This document shows, piece after piece, positions 54,659-64,000 of a stretch of 64,000 nucleotides of DNA (positions within the stretch are counted from its first letter, which is position 1; each line of letters starts with the position of its first letter). The stretch lies in assembly GCA_016185185.1 (NCBI GenBank), contig JACPOD010000023.1, forward strand, positions 1 through 64,000, read 5' to 3'. The translations under genes and the position numbers were made by a program. The stretch comes from Sphingobacteriales bacterium (GTDB lineage Bacteria > Bacteroidota > Bacteroidia > Chitinophagales > Chitinophagaceae). A model generated the notes under the pieces. That model ran no database searches and was not told the origin of the DNA. It saw only the letters and a list, made by a program, of their open reading frames with translations.

Positions 54659-56122
54659 TTAATAACCGGGATTTTGAAGAAACTTTCCTTTTCCTTCTGC
54701 TACAGTTTTCAATGAAAACGGGTACACCACTTTTGATTCATTAGCAAAAGTGGAACCATGTACTTCAATAGCACGGGCTGTAAATTTGCCATGTCGAATT
54801 AAATCAGCACGGTACTGTCCATTCTCACTCCAGAACTCATGACTTCTTTCCAAAAGAATCAAATCATTAAATGCTGAAAGAGAGCTATAATCAGCCAATT
54901 GCTTATTTGCAAGATGTGCCCTGGTACGAATTTGATTTACTAATTGCATTGCTTCAGATGTGGGTGCTCCACCAGCATTCGCAATTGCTTCCGCTTTTGA
55001 TAAAAGCACATCGGCATAGCGGTACATAATGATATCTACTGTGGTTAATCCGCTTGTTCTGTCAGCATCCTGGTTAATTTTTAAAGGAATAGGTCCCCAA
55101 TCCAATACATTACCCGGACTCGTTCTGTTATAAGTTGATCCATCTGTTGCAGTGTAATGATCCAGCAACATTGTTTTACGAACATCATTTGATTCAAAAT
55201 GATCATAGAACCACCAGGTACTGCTAATAGTTCCCCAGCCACCTTTGGGTGCAAAGTCTGCAGGTAATACCATTAACTGCCATTGATTTTCGCTGGTACC
55301 TGCATAATCAGAGGGAATAGCCCATATAACTTCTTTGCTGTTCTTCGCACCTTCCAGATCCCACATAGCTACATAGTCAGCATCTAAAGAATAATAATTA
55401 TAAGCAATAATCTCATCACACAAGGCTTTAACCTTTGCCCAGTTTTTTTCGTGCAATTGAAGACGGATATCTATCATTTTTGCCAATGCTTTATTAAATC
55501 TTCCATATTCAGATTCTGATGGTGCAGGCAGGTCATTGGCAGCAGCAACTAAATCTGCTTCAATAAATGCCACCATATCTGCTTTGGATAAACGGGCCAA
55601 TGGAGTTTCAATTAAAGGCTGTTTCAATACTTCCAATGGAGCCACTACTATTGGTCCATACAAATCAAATAACGTATAAGCCAGCAATCCTCTTGCGCAA
55701 CGTACTTGTGCTACTGCTTTCTTTTTTAATTCATCGCTTACGGTGGATTGATTTATAAGATCAATGGTCAACGTCATCTGGCTTATTTTATTATAGAAAT
55801 CATCATAGTAACGGGTAAACCCTCCGTCAGTAGCTTTATAATTCTGTAAAGAGGCAAGGTTCTGATCACCATATTTGCCATGCAGTATTTCGGTAGTGGC
55901 ATCACTCAGGTACATCACTCCACGTTCTGAAGTGGAAAATATTCCATCGTACCAAGCTCCACGCAAAGGATAATAAGCAGCATTAACCATGGCATTAATA
56001 TCCGATTCGTTTTTAGGGAATATATTCGGATTGATCTCCGAGTAATACTTTGTAACCAGGTCCTTGGTACAACTGTTAAGCAGTACAATGAACAGTAACA
56101 ACAAAAATTTATATAGTTTCAT
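54659..56122 (-). CDS. SusD/RagB family nutrient-binding lipoprotein
   Basis: LNSCTKD lipobox; ARGLLAYTLFDLYGPIV; LLSKAEAIANAGG; immediately downstream of SusC. Confidence 0.94.
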   Translation of the reverse strand: MKLYKFLLLLFIVLLNSCTKDLVTKYYSEINPNIFPKNESDINAMVNAAYYPLRGAWYDGIFSTSERGVMYLSDATTEILHGKYGDQNLASLQNYKATDGGFTRYYDDFYNKISQMTLTIDLINQSTVSDELKKKAVAQVRCARGLLAYTLFDLYGPIVVAPLEVLKQPLIETPLARLSKADMVAFIEADLVAAANDLPAPSESEYGRFNKALAKMIDIRLQLHEKNWAKVKALCDEIIAYNYYSLDADYVAMWDLEGAKNSKEVIWAIPSDYAGTSENQWQLMVLPADFAPKGGWGTISSTWWFYDHFESNDVRKTMLLDHYTATDGSTYNRTSPGNVLDWGPIPLKINQDADRTSGLTTVDIIMYRYADVLLSKAEAIANAGGAPTSEAMQLVNQIRTRAHLANKQLADYSSLSAFNDLILLERSHEFWSENGQYRADLIRHGKFTARAIEVHGSTFANESKVVYPFSLKTVAEGKGKFLQNPGY

Positions 56123-56143
56123 TTTATTTCTTTTAAAGGTTGA

Positions 56144-59100
56144 TTAAAAGGTAAAGTTTACGCCAAATGTGAATGTCCGTATATAGGGATATGCTGCTGT
56201 ATATGAATCTGTCTCAGGATCAACACCAGTATATGGAGTGATCACAAAAAGATTCTGTGCATCTGCATGTATGCTGGCAGCAGAAAATACTCCTTTAGCC
56301 CATTTGGTTGGAATGCTGTACGATAATGAAACATTCTGTAACCGTATATACCATGCTTTCTGCAAAAAGAAATCACCTGTACTATATGGTGAAAACCCCC
56401 AGAAAGAACTTGGGTGGGTGGTGGAAGGATTCGTTGGTGTCCATCTTTCTTTTACGGTTCTTAATGCATTATACCCGTTTGAATAAACACCATAAGCACT
56501 TACACCGTAGGCCGTGTAGTTAGGATCGGTCATTCGACGGCCAAACAACCCATTTAAATCAAAATTTAATGTAAATCTTTTGTACGTGATGATGTTGGTA
56601 ATACCAATCATATAACTTGGGTCAGATGTTCCAAGCAGTTTAGTATCGGCATCATCAATTCTGCCATCAGGCTTGCCTGTTCTTAAAAATCTTCCATTGG
56701 CATCTACCATTGGGTTACCGGTGCCATCTCTTTGAAAACCATCAATGTCTTTTATTTTAATCATTCCGGGCTTTAACTGTGGTTGTGAAGCGGGTACCTG
56801 TTCACCTATTTGTAAAATACCATCGGACAGTCTGCTGTACATCGCCCTTATAGGATCATTGGCATTTTCATAGATCGCCGGTTTCCAGTCTGGTGCTCTT
56901 TCCTTCCAGTTGTCTTTATATCTTGACAAAGCAAATAAAGTTTTCCATTGCAAATCTTTTGTTTGAATATTCCGGGTATTGATGGTTACTTCAAAACCCT
57001 TGCTTTGTGTTTTGCCGATATTGGCAATAATGCTGTTAACCTGATTGTAAGAGTTAAGCGCTTTAGTAGCCAACAAGTCAGATATAGTATTATTAAACAC
57101 TTCAACAGAACCGTCCACTCTTCCATTAAGAATAGAGAAGTCCAAACCAATATTGGTTCCGGTTGTTGTTTCCCATTTCAAATCCGGATTTTCCAGTCTT
57201 GATAAAGAAACCCCAATTAATCTTGTATCGTTACCGGATAACCATGCAGGATAAGCGGAGTAAGCAGCAAATGCATTACTATTAATACCGGCATTACCAG
57301 TTTGACCGTAGCTGAATCTTAATTTGAACTGACTAAATGTTTTATTCAAACTTTTAAAGAAAGATTCCTGTGCCACATCCCAAGCAACTGCCGCAGAAGG
57401 GAAAGTTCCCCATTTATTATTCCGGGCAAATACACTGGCGCCATCAGTACGTACTGTAACAGTAGCCAGGTATTTTCCTTTGTAGCTATAATTAACTCTT
57501 CCAAAATAAGAGGCCAGTACATTTTTAGCTCCTGAAGAAAGTGTTGGTAATTGAATAGAACCGGCGCCAAGGTTATGATATAAGAATGCATCAGTAATAT
57601 AACCTGTACTTCCGCTGCTGTTGGAAAAATTACTAAACTTTTGCTCTGAAACACCAGCCAGGAAATTAAGTTTGTGTGCACCGAGCATCTTCGTATAATT
57701 GGCAGTTGCTTCTAACAGGTAGTTTTCATTATTAATATTACCAACAGTTGCACGGCCTTGTTCTAATGCACCATGTAATGTAGTTGTTGGCAAATAACTT
57801 CCCCTGTTGGAACTTCCTTTATCCATTCCCGCTTTTAATTTGATCACTAAATCTTTTATTGGACTAATATCCACATACACGTTGCCTAAAAATCTTTCAA
57901 TGCGGCTTTCATCAGTAATAGTGAGCAGAGAATATGGGTTAGGCTGCAATGCTAACTGCGGATTCAACGGGTAATTTCCATTTTCGTCAATTGCCTGTAT
58001 ATGCGGACCTTGTTGTATGGCCGCACGAATAATACCGGAATTTTCAAACTGGTCGCCACCTAACTGGGTATTGTTATTATCAATTCTGCTGGCGGTTAAG
58101 TTAACACCCAGCTTTACATATTTATTAATATCCTGATCAATATTAGCCCTGAAAGTAAATCGTTTGAATTCGGAATTTTTTGCAATACCCTTTTGATCGT
58201 AGTAGTTCCCTGACAATAAGTATTTAGTAAATTTAGTACCGCCTGTAACAGATATATTGTGCTGTTGGGTAGAACCATTGCGGGTTACTAAGGACAACCA
58301 GTCTGTTCCTCTTCCTACATTATTAATAGCATTTTGTGTATATAGTTTTTTATAAAGTCCGTTGATGGGGTTAGCTTCGGCCTGAGCTCTTGTTTTGCTT
58401 CCGTAAGGAATAACACCATTATCAAAATCCCATTGCTCCTGTCCGGCTTCATTACGAACCTGCATCCATTCATTCAATGGCAACACGTCAAAAACACTGG
58501 TATTAAATTTCTGGATCGAAAAATTATTGGAGTACTGCACCCTGGGTGTTCCATCAATTCCTTTTTTTGTAGTTATTAAGATTACCCCATTGGCTGCTCT
58601 TGCACCATAAATAGAAGTAGCGCTGGCATCTTTCAATACTTCAATTGATTCAATATCATTTGGATTAAAAGAATTCAAAATGCTTTGTGTACCGGCCTGG
58701 TAACGGCCACCGCTTTCTGGTTGTTGCAGATCGAAGATTGGGAAACCATCAATAACAAATAAAGGCTGATTGCTGGCGTTTACAGAACCGGCTCCACGAA
58801 CTAAGATATCTAAACCACCACCGGGCTGTGCACTATTCTGACGAATAGTTAAACCAGCCACCTTACCTTTCAGCATACTTCCAATCTCAGGACCGGAAGA
58901 TATTACCAGGTCTTTTGCTTTAACAGAAGAAACAGCACCGGTAAGGTCTCTTTTCTTTTGTGTACCATAACCAATAACCACTACCTCATCCAATCCTTTA
59001 TTGGCAAGCGTTAATGTTACATTGAATGAATTACCACTAACCGGAATTTCAACAGGCGAATAACTGGCTGAAGTAAATACCAGTATATCACTTGTTGAAG

Positions 59101-59296
59101 CGTTGATTGAATATTCACCTTTGCTGTTGGTGATAGTAGCAGTTTTTGATCCTTTTACCTGCACAGTAACAACAGGCAACGGGTTGCCCTCTGCGTCTGT
59201 TACTTTTCCTTTTACTACCGTCTGCGCATACAGAACGCCTGATATAATGAAACAGGCCGTAAAGGAGAAAAGTTTTTTAAATAGTTTCGGTGACAT
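56144..59296 (-). CDS. SusC/RagA family TonB-linked outer membrane protein
   Basis: VVKGKVTDAEGNPLPVVTVQVKG, VVIGYGTQKKRDLTGAVSSVKAKDL, plug GSVNASNQPLFVIDGFPI; start at MSPKLFKK (59296). Confidence 0.96.
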   Translation of the reverse strand: MSPKLFKKLFSFTACFIISGVLYAQTVVKGKVTDAEGNPLPVVTVQVKGSKTATITNSKGEYSINASTSDILVFTSASYSPVEIPVSGNSFNVTLTLANKGLDEVVVIGYGTQKKRDLTGAVSSVKAKDLVISSGPEIGSMLKGKVAGLTIRQNSAQPGGGLDILVRGAGSVNASNQPLFVIDGFPIFDLQQPESGGRYQAGTQSILNSFNPNDIESIEVLKDASATSIYGARAANGVILITTKKGIDGTPRVQYSNNFSIQKFNTSVFDVLPLNEWMQVRNEAGQEQWDFDNGVIPYGSKTRAQAEANPINGLYKKLYTQNAINNVGRGTDWLSLVTRNGSTQQHNISVTGGTKFTKYLLSGNYYDQKGIAKNSEFKRFTFRANIDQDINKYVKLGVNLTASRIDNNNTQLGGDQFENSGIIRAAIQQGPHIQAIDENGNYPLNPQLALQPNPYSLLTITDESRIERFLGNVYVDISPIKDLVIKLKAGMDKGSSNRGSYLPTTTLHGALEQGRATVGNINNENYLLEATANYTKMLGAHKLNFLAGVSEQKFSNFSNSSGSTGYITDAFLYHNLGAGSIQLPTLSSGAKNVLASYFGRVNYSYKGKYLATVTVRTDGASVFARNNKWGTFPSAAVAWDVAQESFFKSLNKTFSQFKLRFSYGQTGNAGINSNAFAAYSAYPAWLSGNDTRLIGVSLSRLENPDLKWETTTGTNIGLDFSILNGRVDGSVEVFNNTISDLLATKALNSYNQVNSIIANIGKTQSKGFEVTINTRNIQTKDLQWKTLFALSRYKDNWKERAPDWKPAIYENANDPIRAMYSRLSDGILQIGEQVPASQPQLKPGMIKIKDIDGFQRDGTGNPMVDANGRFLRTGKPDGRIDDADTKLLGTSDPSYMIGITNIITYKRFTLNFDLNGLFGRRMTDPNYTAYGVSAYGVYSNGYNALRTVKERWTPTNPSTTHPSSFWGFSPYSTGDFFLQKAWYIRLQNVSLSYSIPTKWAKGVFSAASIHADAQNLFVITPYTGVDPETDSYTAAYPYIRTFTFGVNFTF

Positions 59297-59402
59297 GCAG
59301 CTTTTGTTTTGAATAGTTATAATCGAAATTGATAACTCTAAACTATAAACATTTTTGACAAAAGAATCACAGCAAAATTTCTGAAACAGCCTGTTTTGCA
59401 TG

Positions 59403-59437
59403 TGCAAACGTTTTACTTGGGTGTGCAAACGCTTGCA
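59403..59437. promoter_or_regulatory. Two LacI-family operator-like sites upstream of susC
   Basis: tgcaaacgttttac (59403-59416) and tgcaaacgcttgca (59424-59437), 21 bp apart. Confidence 0.6.
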
Positions 59438-59507
59438 TGATTTTTTAAAATTTCCAAGTGATAACACCTATTTCTGTGAATTGTACAGAATCTTTATAAA
59501 AAGTAAA

Positions 59508-59537
59508 ACAGCTTACTTGGTGTAAGCTGTTTTACGA
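59508..59537 (-). terminator. Intrinsic terminator of the DUF4832 operon
   Basis: AAACAGCTTACACCAAGTAAGCTGTTTTACTTTTT on the minus strand. Confidence 0.75.
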
Positions 59538-59560
59538 AGAGTAATTTATTACTGTTAAAA

Positions 59561-61126
59561 CTATTCAACCGTTAGTACATAATTCAATTTATTGTAGCCT
59601 GTTGCATCTTCCCACACATTTTGATTACCCAAACGAATAGCAAATTCAGAGCGGCTGGAAATAGAGGTATATTTATCCGGCATGTTTAACAGTACATCGT
59701 ATGTTCCTGGTGCAATATCAGCAGGCAGCGTAAAAGTCTGCTCCAGTTTAACAGAGCCGGGAAACCATCTCCTGATATCAGTAGTAAAATCAAATTTCTT
59801 TATATCGCCTGTGGTTTTATTTCGTAACAGCAATTGAACCGGCCTGGCATTGTATGGAGAGGTATAACCAATATTATCAAGATTAATAGTAACCTTCAAT
59901 GCGTTACCTGCTTTGGCTTTATTGGGGAAAGTAGCGTCTTTTAAAACAAAACGATAACCTAATTTTATTTTTATACTACCCATACATCCTCCGGTTTGCC
60001 AATCATTAGTCACAGCGGTGTTATATCCTGAATTTAAAAAGCTGTAATGCATCTCTCCCATTTCTGTTTCGGCACGGCCAGCGGTTTCACAATCATTTTG
60101 CGGACTAAATGCATCATCACAAGTTTCTCCGCCAACAACAACATATTTACTATCCTGCTTTTGATAATTACGCAGACTGCTTACTGTATTATTATCGCTT
60201 TGTGCAGATGTTGTACTGTTACCATAATCATCAAACGTCCCATAATCGTCTGTACTGCTTAAAAAACAATCATTGTGAAATCCAATTCTTGCTTTATCAG
60301 ATTCATTAAATCCTTCCGCATCTGTTAAAGCCGCACTGGTTATACCGGCTGTTATTCCATAAACAAAGCGTTGCTTAAACTGCGGCACACGTACCTGTAT
60401 CATCCTGTCCTTCGGCAATGCGTTTAATAAAGCCTGCAAAACTTCAATCCGGTCCTGCCAGTTGTTATCAAGTAATTTCCCCTGGCCTGCATTGGCAGAT
60501 GCGTCGCCAAAATAATCAGTAAAATAATTTTCGCCCCAAATACCAATAAAACCCAATTGCATGCAGGCAATAACATCAGCATTACCGGTAAGCAATGGTT
60601 TTAGTTGTGTAATATGATTTAATACTACAGATTTTGGCGCATCCCCGTATGGCGGACAGGCAAAACCAACAGGGCAAGGGCCGGAAACAGTAGTGGTTGT
60701 ATAATTAAAACGCAAAATCAATTTTACTCCTGCCTGTCTTGCCGCATCAAAGTCAGCCTTTATTTTATTGAGTAAATCATCCGTTAATGGAAGATTATTA
60801 AATCCTGTTAGAATATAATTACGAAACACAAGACTGCTCATCACTTTATAATTAGCCCCGGAAATTCCCTGTTCACTACGGTAACTTTTTAACGTTATTG
60901 CATTCAATGGAACAAAATTACTGGCACTGGTTTCTACATGGCGGTAAAAACCACGTTCCGGATTGGGAAAATCAGTTGCGTCAGCTGTATAGGTAACTGT
61001 TGTAGTGCTCGATACAGGTGGATTATTTTGTCCGCCTGAGTTGGATTTATGGCAACCAAATACAATTATGATGATGATGCATACTAATAATTTCGAAACT
61101 GAAAGCCAATGGCGCAAAGGTGTCAT
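59561..61126 (-). CDS. DUF4874/DUF4832-like lipoprotein (putative TIM-barrel glycoside hydrolase-like), paralog 1
   Basis: Lipobox VFGCHKS; NPERGFYRHVET, LGFIGIWGENYFTDYFG, VVVGGETCDDAFSPQNDC. Confidence 0.72.
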   Translation of the reverse strand: MTPLRHWLSVSKLLVCIIIIIVFGCHKSNSGGQNNPPVSSTTTVTYTADATDFPNPERGFYRHVETSASNFVPLNAITLKSYRSEQGISGANYKVMSSLVFRNYILTGFNNLPLTDDLLNKIKADFDAARQAGVKLILRFNYTTTTVSGPCPVGFACPPYGDAPKSVVLNHITQLKPLLTGNADVIACMQLGFIGIWGENYFTDYFGDASANAGQGKLLDNNWQDRIEVLQALLNALPKDRMIQVRVPQFKQRFVYGITAGITSAALTDAEGFNESDKARIGFHNDCFLSSTDDYGTFDDYGNSTTSAQSDNNTVSSLRNYQKQDSKYVVVGGETCDDAFSPQNDCETAGRAETEMGEMHYSFLNSGYNTAVTNDWQTGGCMGSIKIKLGYRFVLKDATFPNKAKAGNALKVTINLDNIGYTSPYNARPVQLLLRNKTTGDIKKFDFTTDIRRWFPGSVKLEQTFTLPADIAPGTYDVLLNMPDKYTSISSRSEFAIRLGNQNVWEDATGYNKLNYVLTVE

Positions 61127-61140
61127 ACAAATAAATTTTA

Positions 61141-62640
61141 TTAATGAATCCGCAGGCTATGGTTGAGTGAATTGTAACCGGTAGTTTCTTCCCACAGATT
61201 TTCGTTAGCCAATTTTACAGAATATTCCGGCTGCTTTTGCAGTAAAACGTTTGCATCAGGTAAAAAGAGGTACAACTTATACTTTCCGGGTATAATGTGT
61301 GTTGGCAATTTTAATGTTCTTTGTATTGTATACAACCCACTGTACAAAAGCTGAGGATTGATATTCAAATTAAGCATAATTTCTTTGCCTGACTCAGTAT
61401 TACGTAACACCAGTTTAACCGGACGCTTATTATACATAGAAGCATAGCCTGCATTTTCAATTTGCAATTGAATTTTTAAACTACCATTTTTCACAATAGC
61501 AGGCAGCATTGCTTTTTTAAGAATAAACCGGTAGCCTAACTGTCTTTTAATAGTATACAAACAACCCAAACTGTCCCAATCACTGATTACATCTGTATTA
61601 TAGTAAGTATTCAAATAGCTGTAATGCATTTGCCGCATTTCTTCCTCAGCAAAACCGGCAGGAGCACAATCATTTTGCGGACTATAAGCATCGTCACAGG
61701 TTTCTCCTCCTACGGCCACATAGCGGCTGTCTGCTTTAAAATATTCCCTCAAACGTTTATTAGCAGTATCTCTTTTAGATACAGAATTTCCATAGTCATA
61801 AAAAGTGCCATAATCATCTTCTGATGCCAGGAAGCAATCATTATGAAAACCTATACGGGCAATATCTTTCTTTGAAAAAGCTTCATTCGTTGTTAACGAC
61901 CTGCTCATTAATGAAGCCCGTGGCCCATAAACATATCGCTGCTTTATCTGCGGTGTTCTTACCTGCACCATTCTATCCATTGGTAAAGCACCGAGCAATG
62001 CTTTAAGAAATTCATTCCGATGTAACCAGCTGCTGTCCGCAATAACACCGGCACCGTCATTGGAACCACATCCAAAATAATCAGTAAAATAATTTTCACC
62101 CCAAATACCAATAAAACCCTGCTGTAATACTGCTATAACATCTCCATTTTTTCTGAAGAGAGGTTTTAACTGTTTTACATGCATTAACACTATTTCCCTT
62201 GGCGCATCGCCATAAGGGGGACAAATTTTATACTCATCTTTGCAATCACCACCATGCGTTGTATTTACATAGGCAAAGCGCAGTATCATTTTTAAACCGG
62301 CTTCTCTTACGGCATCAAAATCTTTTTGCAGGTTCTGCAAAAAAGATTCAGACAAAGGTTTGTCTTTAAATATATCCAGTTCATATGCCCGGTATATCAA
62401 ACTTACGTTTACAGAGTAGTTGGTTTTAGCAGATTGTTGTGGTGCCGCTCTCAGTTCAGCAAGTTTTTTGGCATCTAATAATTTAAAATCACTTGCCTTT
62501 GTTCCAAAGGGAATATAAAAACCACGTTCAGGGTTAATAATATCTTCTTTGCTCTCTTTATAAGTAACAGTAACGTTTTGTGCAGAAAGCGAATACACAC
62601 AGCAACAAAAAATCAAACCAGTTATAAATTGTTTCATCAT
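61141..62640 (-). CDS. DUF4874/DUF4832-like secreted protein, paralog 2
   Basis: Signal peptide; NPERGFYIPFGT, QGFIGIWGENYFTDYFG, VAVGGETCDDAYSPQNDC. Confidence 0.72.
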   Translation of the reverse strand: MMKQFITGLIFCCCVYSLSAQNVTVTYKESKEDIINPERGFYIPFGTKASDFKLLDAKKLAELRAAPQQSAKTNYSVNVSLIYRAYELDIFKDKPLSESFLQNLQKDFDAVREAGLKMILRFAYVNTTHGGDCKDEYKICPPYGDAPREIVLMHVKQLKPLFRKNGDVIAVLQQGFIGIWGENYFTDYFGCGSNDGAGVIADSSWLHRNEFLKALLGALPMDRMVQVRTPQIKQRYVYGPRASLMSRSLTTNEAFSKKDIARIGFHNDCFLASEDDYGTFYDYGNSVSKRDTANKRLREYFKADSRYVAVGGETCDDAYSPQNDCAPAGFAEEEMRQMHYSYLNTYYNTDVISDWDSLGCLYTIKRQLGYRFILKKAMLPAIVKNGSLKIQLQIENAGYASMYNKRPVKLVLRNTESGKEIMLNLNINPQLLYSGLYTIQRTLKLPTHIIPGKYKLYLFLPDANVLLQKQPEYSVKLANENLWEETTGYNSLNHSLRIH

Positions 62641-63791
62641 CAGAGTTTAAAGAATATTCTTTTTTTATACAACCAGTAACACAATGCCCATTCCGCAAAC
62701 AAGGTACACAATGCAGACAGAACACTCAGCCAGGATTCGTTTATACCTGCCAATCTAAAAACTCCATTGGAGAAAATACTAACAACTCCATTCAGCCACT
62801 GGTGCCCGACAGATTCGAAAAACAAATAGATAAAAATGGAATTCATTCCCACCACTGCCACTATCCAGGCAAAGCGTTGATTCTTTTTAATATCAATCAA
62901 CCAGTAAATAAAAATAAACATCAATATTACCCAGCCAAGTGATGTTAATACAAAAGAACTCGTAGCAATTCGTTTAATGATAGGTGTAATATTGAGTAAA
63001 TCTAGGCTATAGCCGGTAATTAAACAAATGATAGCTGCGATAAACAGCATTTTCATTTTATTGTTTACTGATTCTTCATTCAGCAGCAGTTTGCCAATAG
63101 CCACACCGCCAATAGTATGTATTGCTGTTGGAATGATATTAATAGTCACCCACCCATCGCTGTTAATCTTACCCATCAGCACCATATCCATCCATGAACC
63201 AAAATTTTTTCCAAATACAAATGGCTGGTCATAACCCGGCATCAGTATGAAGCGGTATAAAAATTCAGTGAGCAACAATAACAAAACAGAAACAACTATC
63301 TGCCATTTGATGGATTTCCCGATAATCAAATAAGCTATCAGTGTAGTTATGGAAAGCTGCGTTAATACATTCCATAATTCCCAAACCATTTTGCCGGCGT
63401 AGATACAATGCAAACCGGTACCGCATAAAAACAATTTAAAACAACGGGTTAAAACATGCTTGCCATTTTGCTGCCAGCTTATGCCTGATTGTAATTTCTT
63501 TTGATAAGAAAGATATAACGCTGTTCCCGCCATTGTCATAAAAGCTGGTTGTATCAAATCCCAGAAATGCAAACCATGCCATGGATGATGAAAGAATTGG
63601 TTAACGACTCCGCTTCCAATGGTTCCAAAATTTATTTTCTCCAGCGATTCATACAGCAAACTACTTTCAGCGGCGAGTAAGATCATAATCATTCCCCGCA
63701 TCACATCAAGCGAGAGCAGGCGACCGGCTGGCAATGCATTTACTGGCTTTGAGGAGGTATCGTTCATAAAACACGTGCAATATCTTAACAT
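62640..63791 (-). CDS. Multi-TM acyltransferase (DUF5009/NagX-like)
   Basis: RLLSLDVMRGMIMILL, HHPWHGLHFWDLIQPAFMTMAGTALYLS, about 10 TM segments. Confidence 0.78.
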   Translation of the reverse strand: MLRYCTCFMNDTSSKPVNALPAGRLLSLDVMRGMIMILLAAESSLLYESLEKINFGTIGSGVVNQFFHHPWHGLHFWDLIQPAFMTMAGTALYLSYQKKLQSGISWQQNGKHVLTRCFKLFLCGTGLHCIYAGKMVWELWNVLTQLSITTLIAYLIIGKSIKWQIVVSVLLLLLTEFLYRFILMPGYDQPFVFGKNFGSWMDMVLMGKINSDGWVTINIIPTAIHTIGGVAIGKLLLNEESVNNKMKMLFIAAIICLITGYSLDLLNITPIIKRIATSSFVLTSLGWVILMFIFIYWLIDIKKNQRFAWIVAVVGMNSIFIYLFFESVGHQWLNGVVSIFSNGVFRLAGINESWLSVLSALCTLFAEWALCYWLYKKRIFFKL

Positions 63792-63824
63792 TCATACATC
63801 TATTGTCATATTCCTGTATATTCA

Positions 63825-63838
63825 GACAAACGTTTGCA
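63825..63838. promoter_or_regulatory. LacI-family operator-like palindrome in the divergent promoter region
   Basis: gacaaacgtttgca, containing the perfect palindrome caaacgtttg. Confidence 0.6.
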
Positions 63839-63870
63839 TAATTTTTATATCTTACAATTAGTTTATTTAC

Positions 63871-64000
63871 ATGGAAAACAGATTGCCTACCATAAAAGAA
63901 ATAGCGAAGCAACTCAATATCTCGGTCTCTACCGTGTCACGGGCATTACACGACCATCCCAATATTGGGCTTAGAACAAAAATGCGGGTGCAGCAATTAG
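63871..64000 (+). CDS. LacI family transcriptional regulator (partial, runs off the window)
   Basis: MENRLPTIKEIAKQLNISVSTVSRALHDHPNIGLRTKMRVQQL. Confidence 0.92.
   Translation, partial: MENRLPTIKEIAKQLNISVSTVSRALHDHPNIGLRTKMRVQQL

Noticed and set aside
59297-59467. N-terminal 57-aa extension of the SusC ORF
   Set aside because: The signal peptide begins at MSPKLFKK (59296), and the extension overlaps the operator-like sites.

Overview
This is a 64 kb chromosomal window from a Bacteroidota bacterium, probably Chitinophagaceae judging from gene content and promoter style (inference; no taxonomic search was possible). Most of it is housekeeping: a CoA-transferase pair, DUF4296/DUF4835/coaBC/rpoZ/bamD, an OmpA-like protein, polyprenyl synthase, recJ, htpG, rpsF-rpsR-rplI, a glycine-rich RRM protein, an acyl-CoA carboxylase set, an alpha-2-macroglobulin-like protein, a complete 16S-Ile-Ala-23S-5S rRNA operon, truA, an M1 peptidase, and a SusC/SusD locus with galE/galM and a divergent LacI regulator. 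The most interesting candidates are: (1) a 23-aa peptide ORF ending in WWFFDWW, followed by a terminator-like hairpin and then a multi-TM protein / histidine kinase / LuxR-type regulator operon; the TM gene carries an exact 83-bp frameshifting tandem duplication. (2) A SusCD locus whose only candidate catalytic proteins are two tandem DUF4874/DUF4832-like secreted proteins, with shared LacI-operator-like palindromes. (3) An exactly 21-bp-periodic array that reads as a decayed heptad coiled coil on the minus strand. (4) Identical 61-bp double-hairpin repeats, one inside an integrase remnant, and a GC-rich repeat-like insertion within htpG. (5) A 10-bp inverted repeat that would sequester the start codon of the RRM gene. 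(6) Three tandem rRNA promoters with perfect 19-bp spacing. Several genes show simple frameshifts or deletions; these may be real decay or assembly errors and should be checked against reads.
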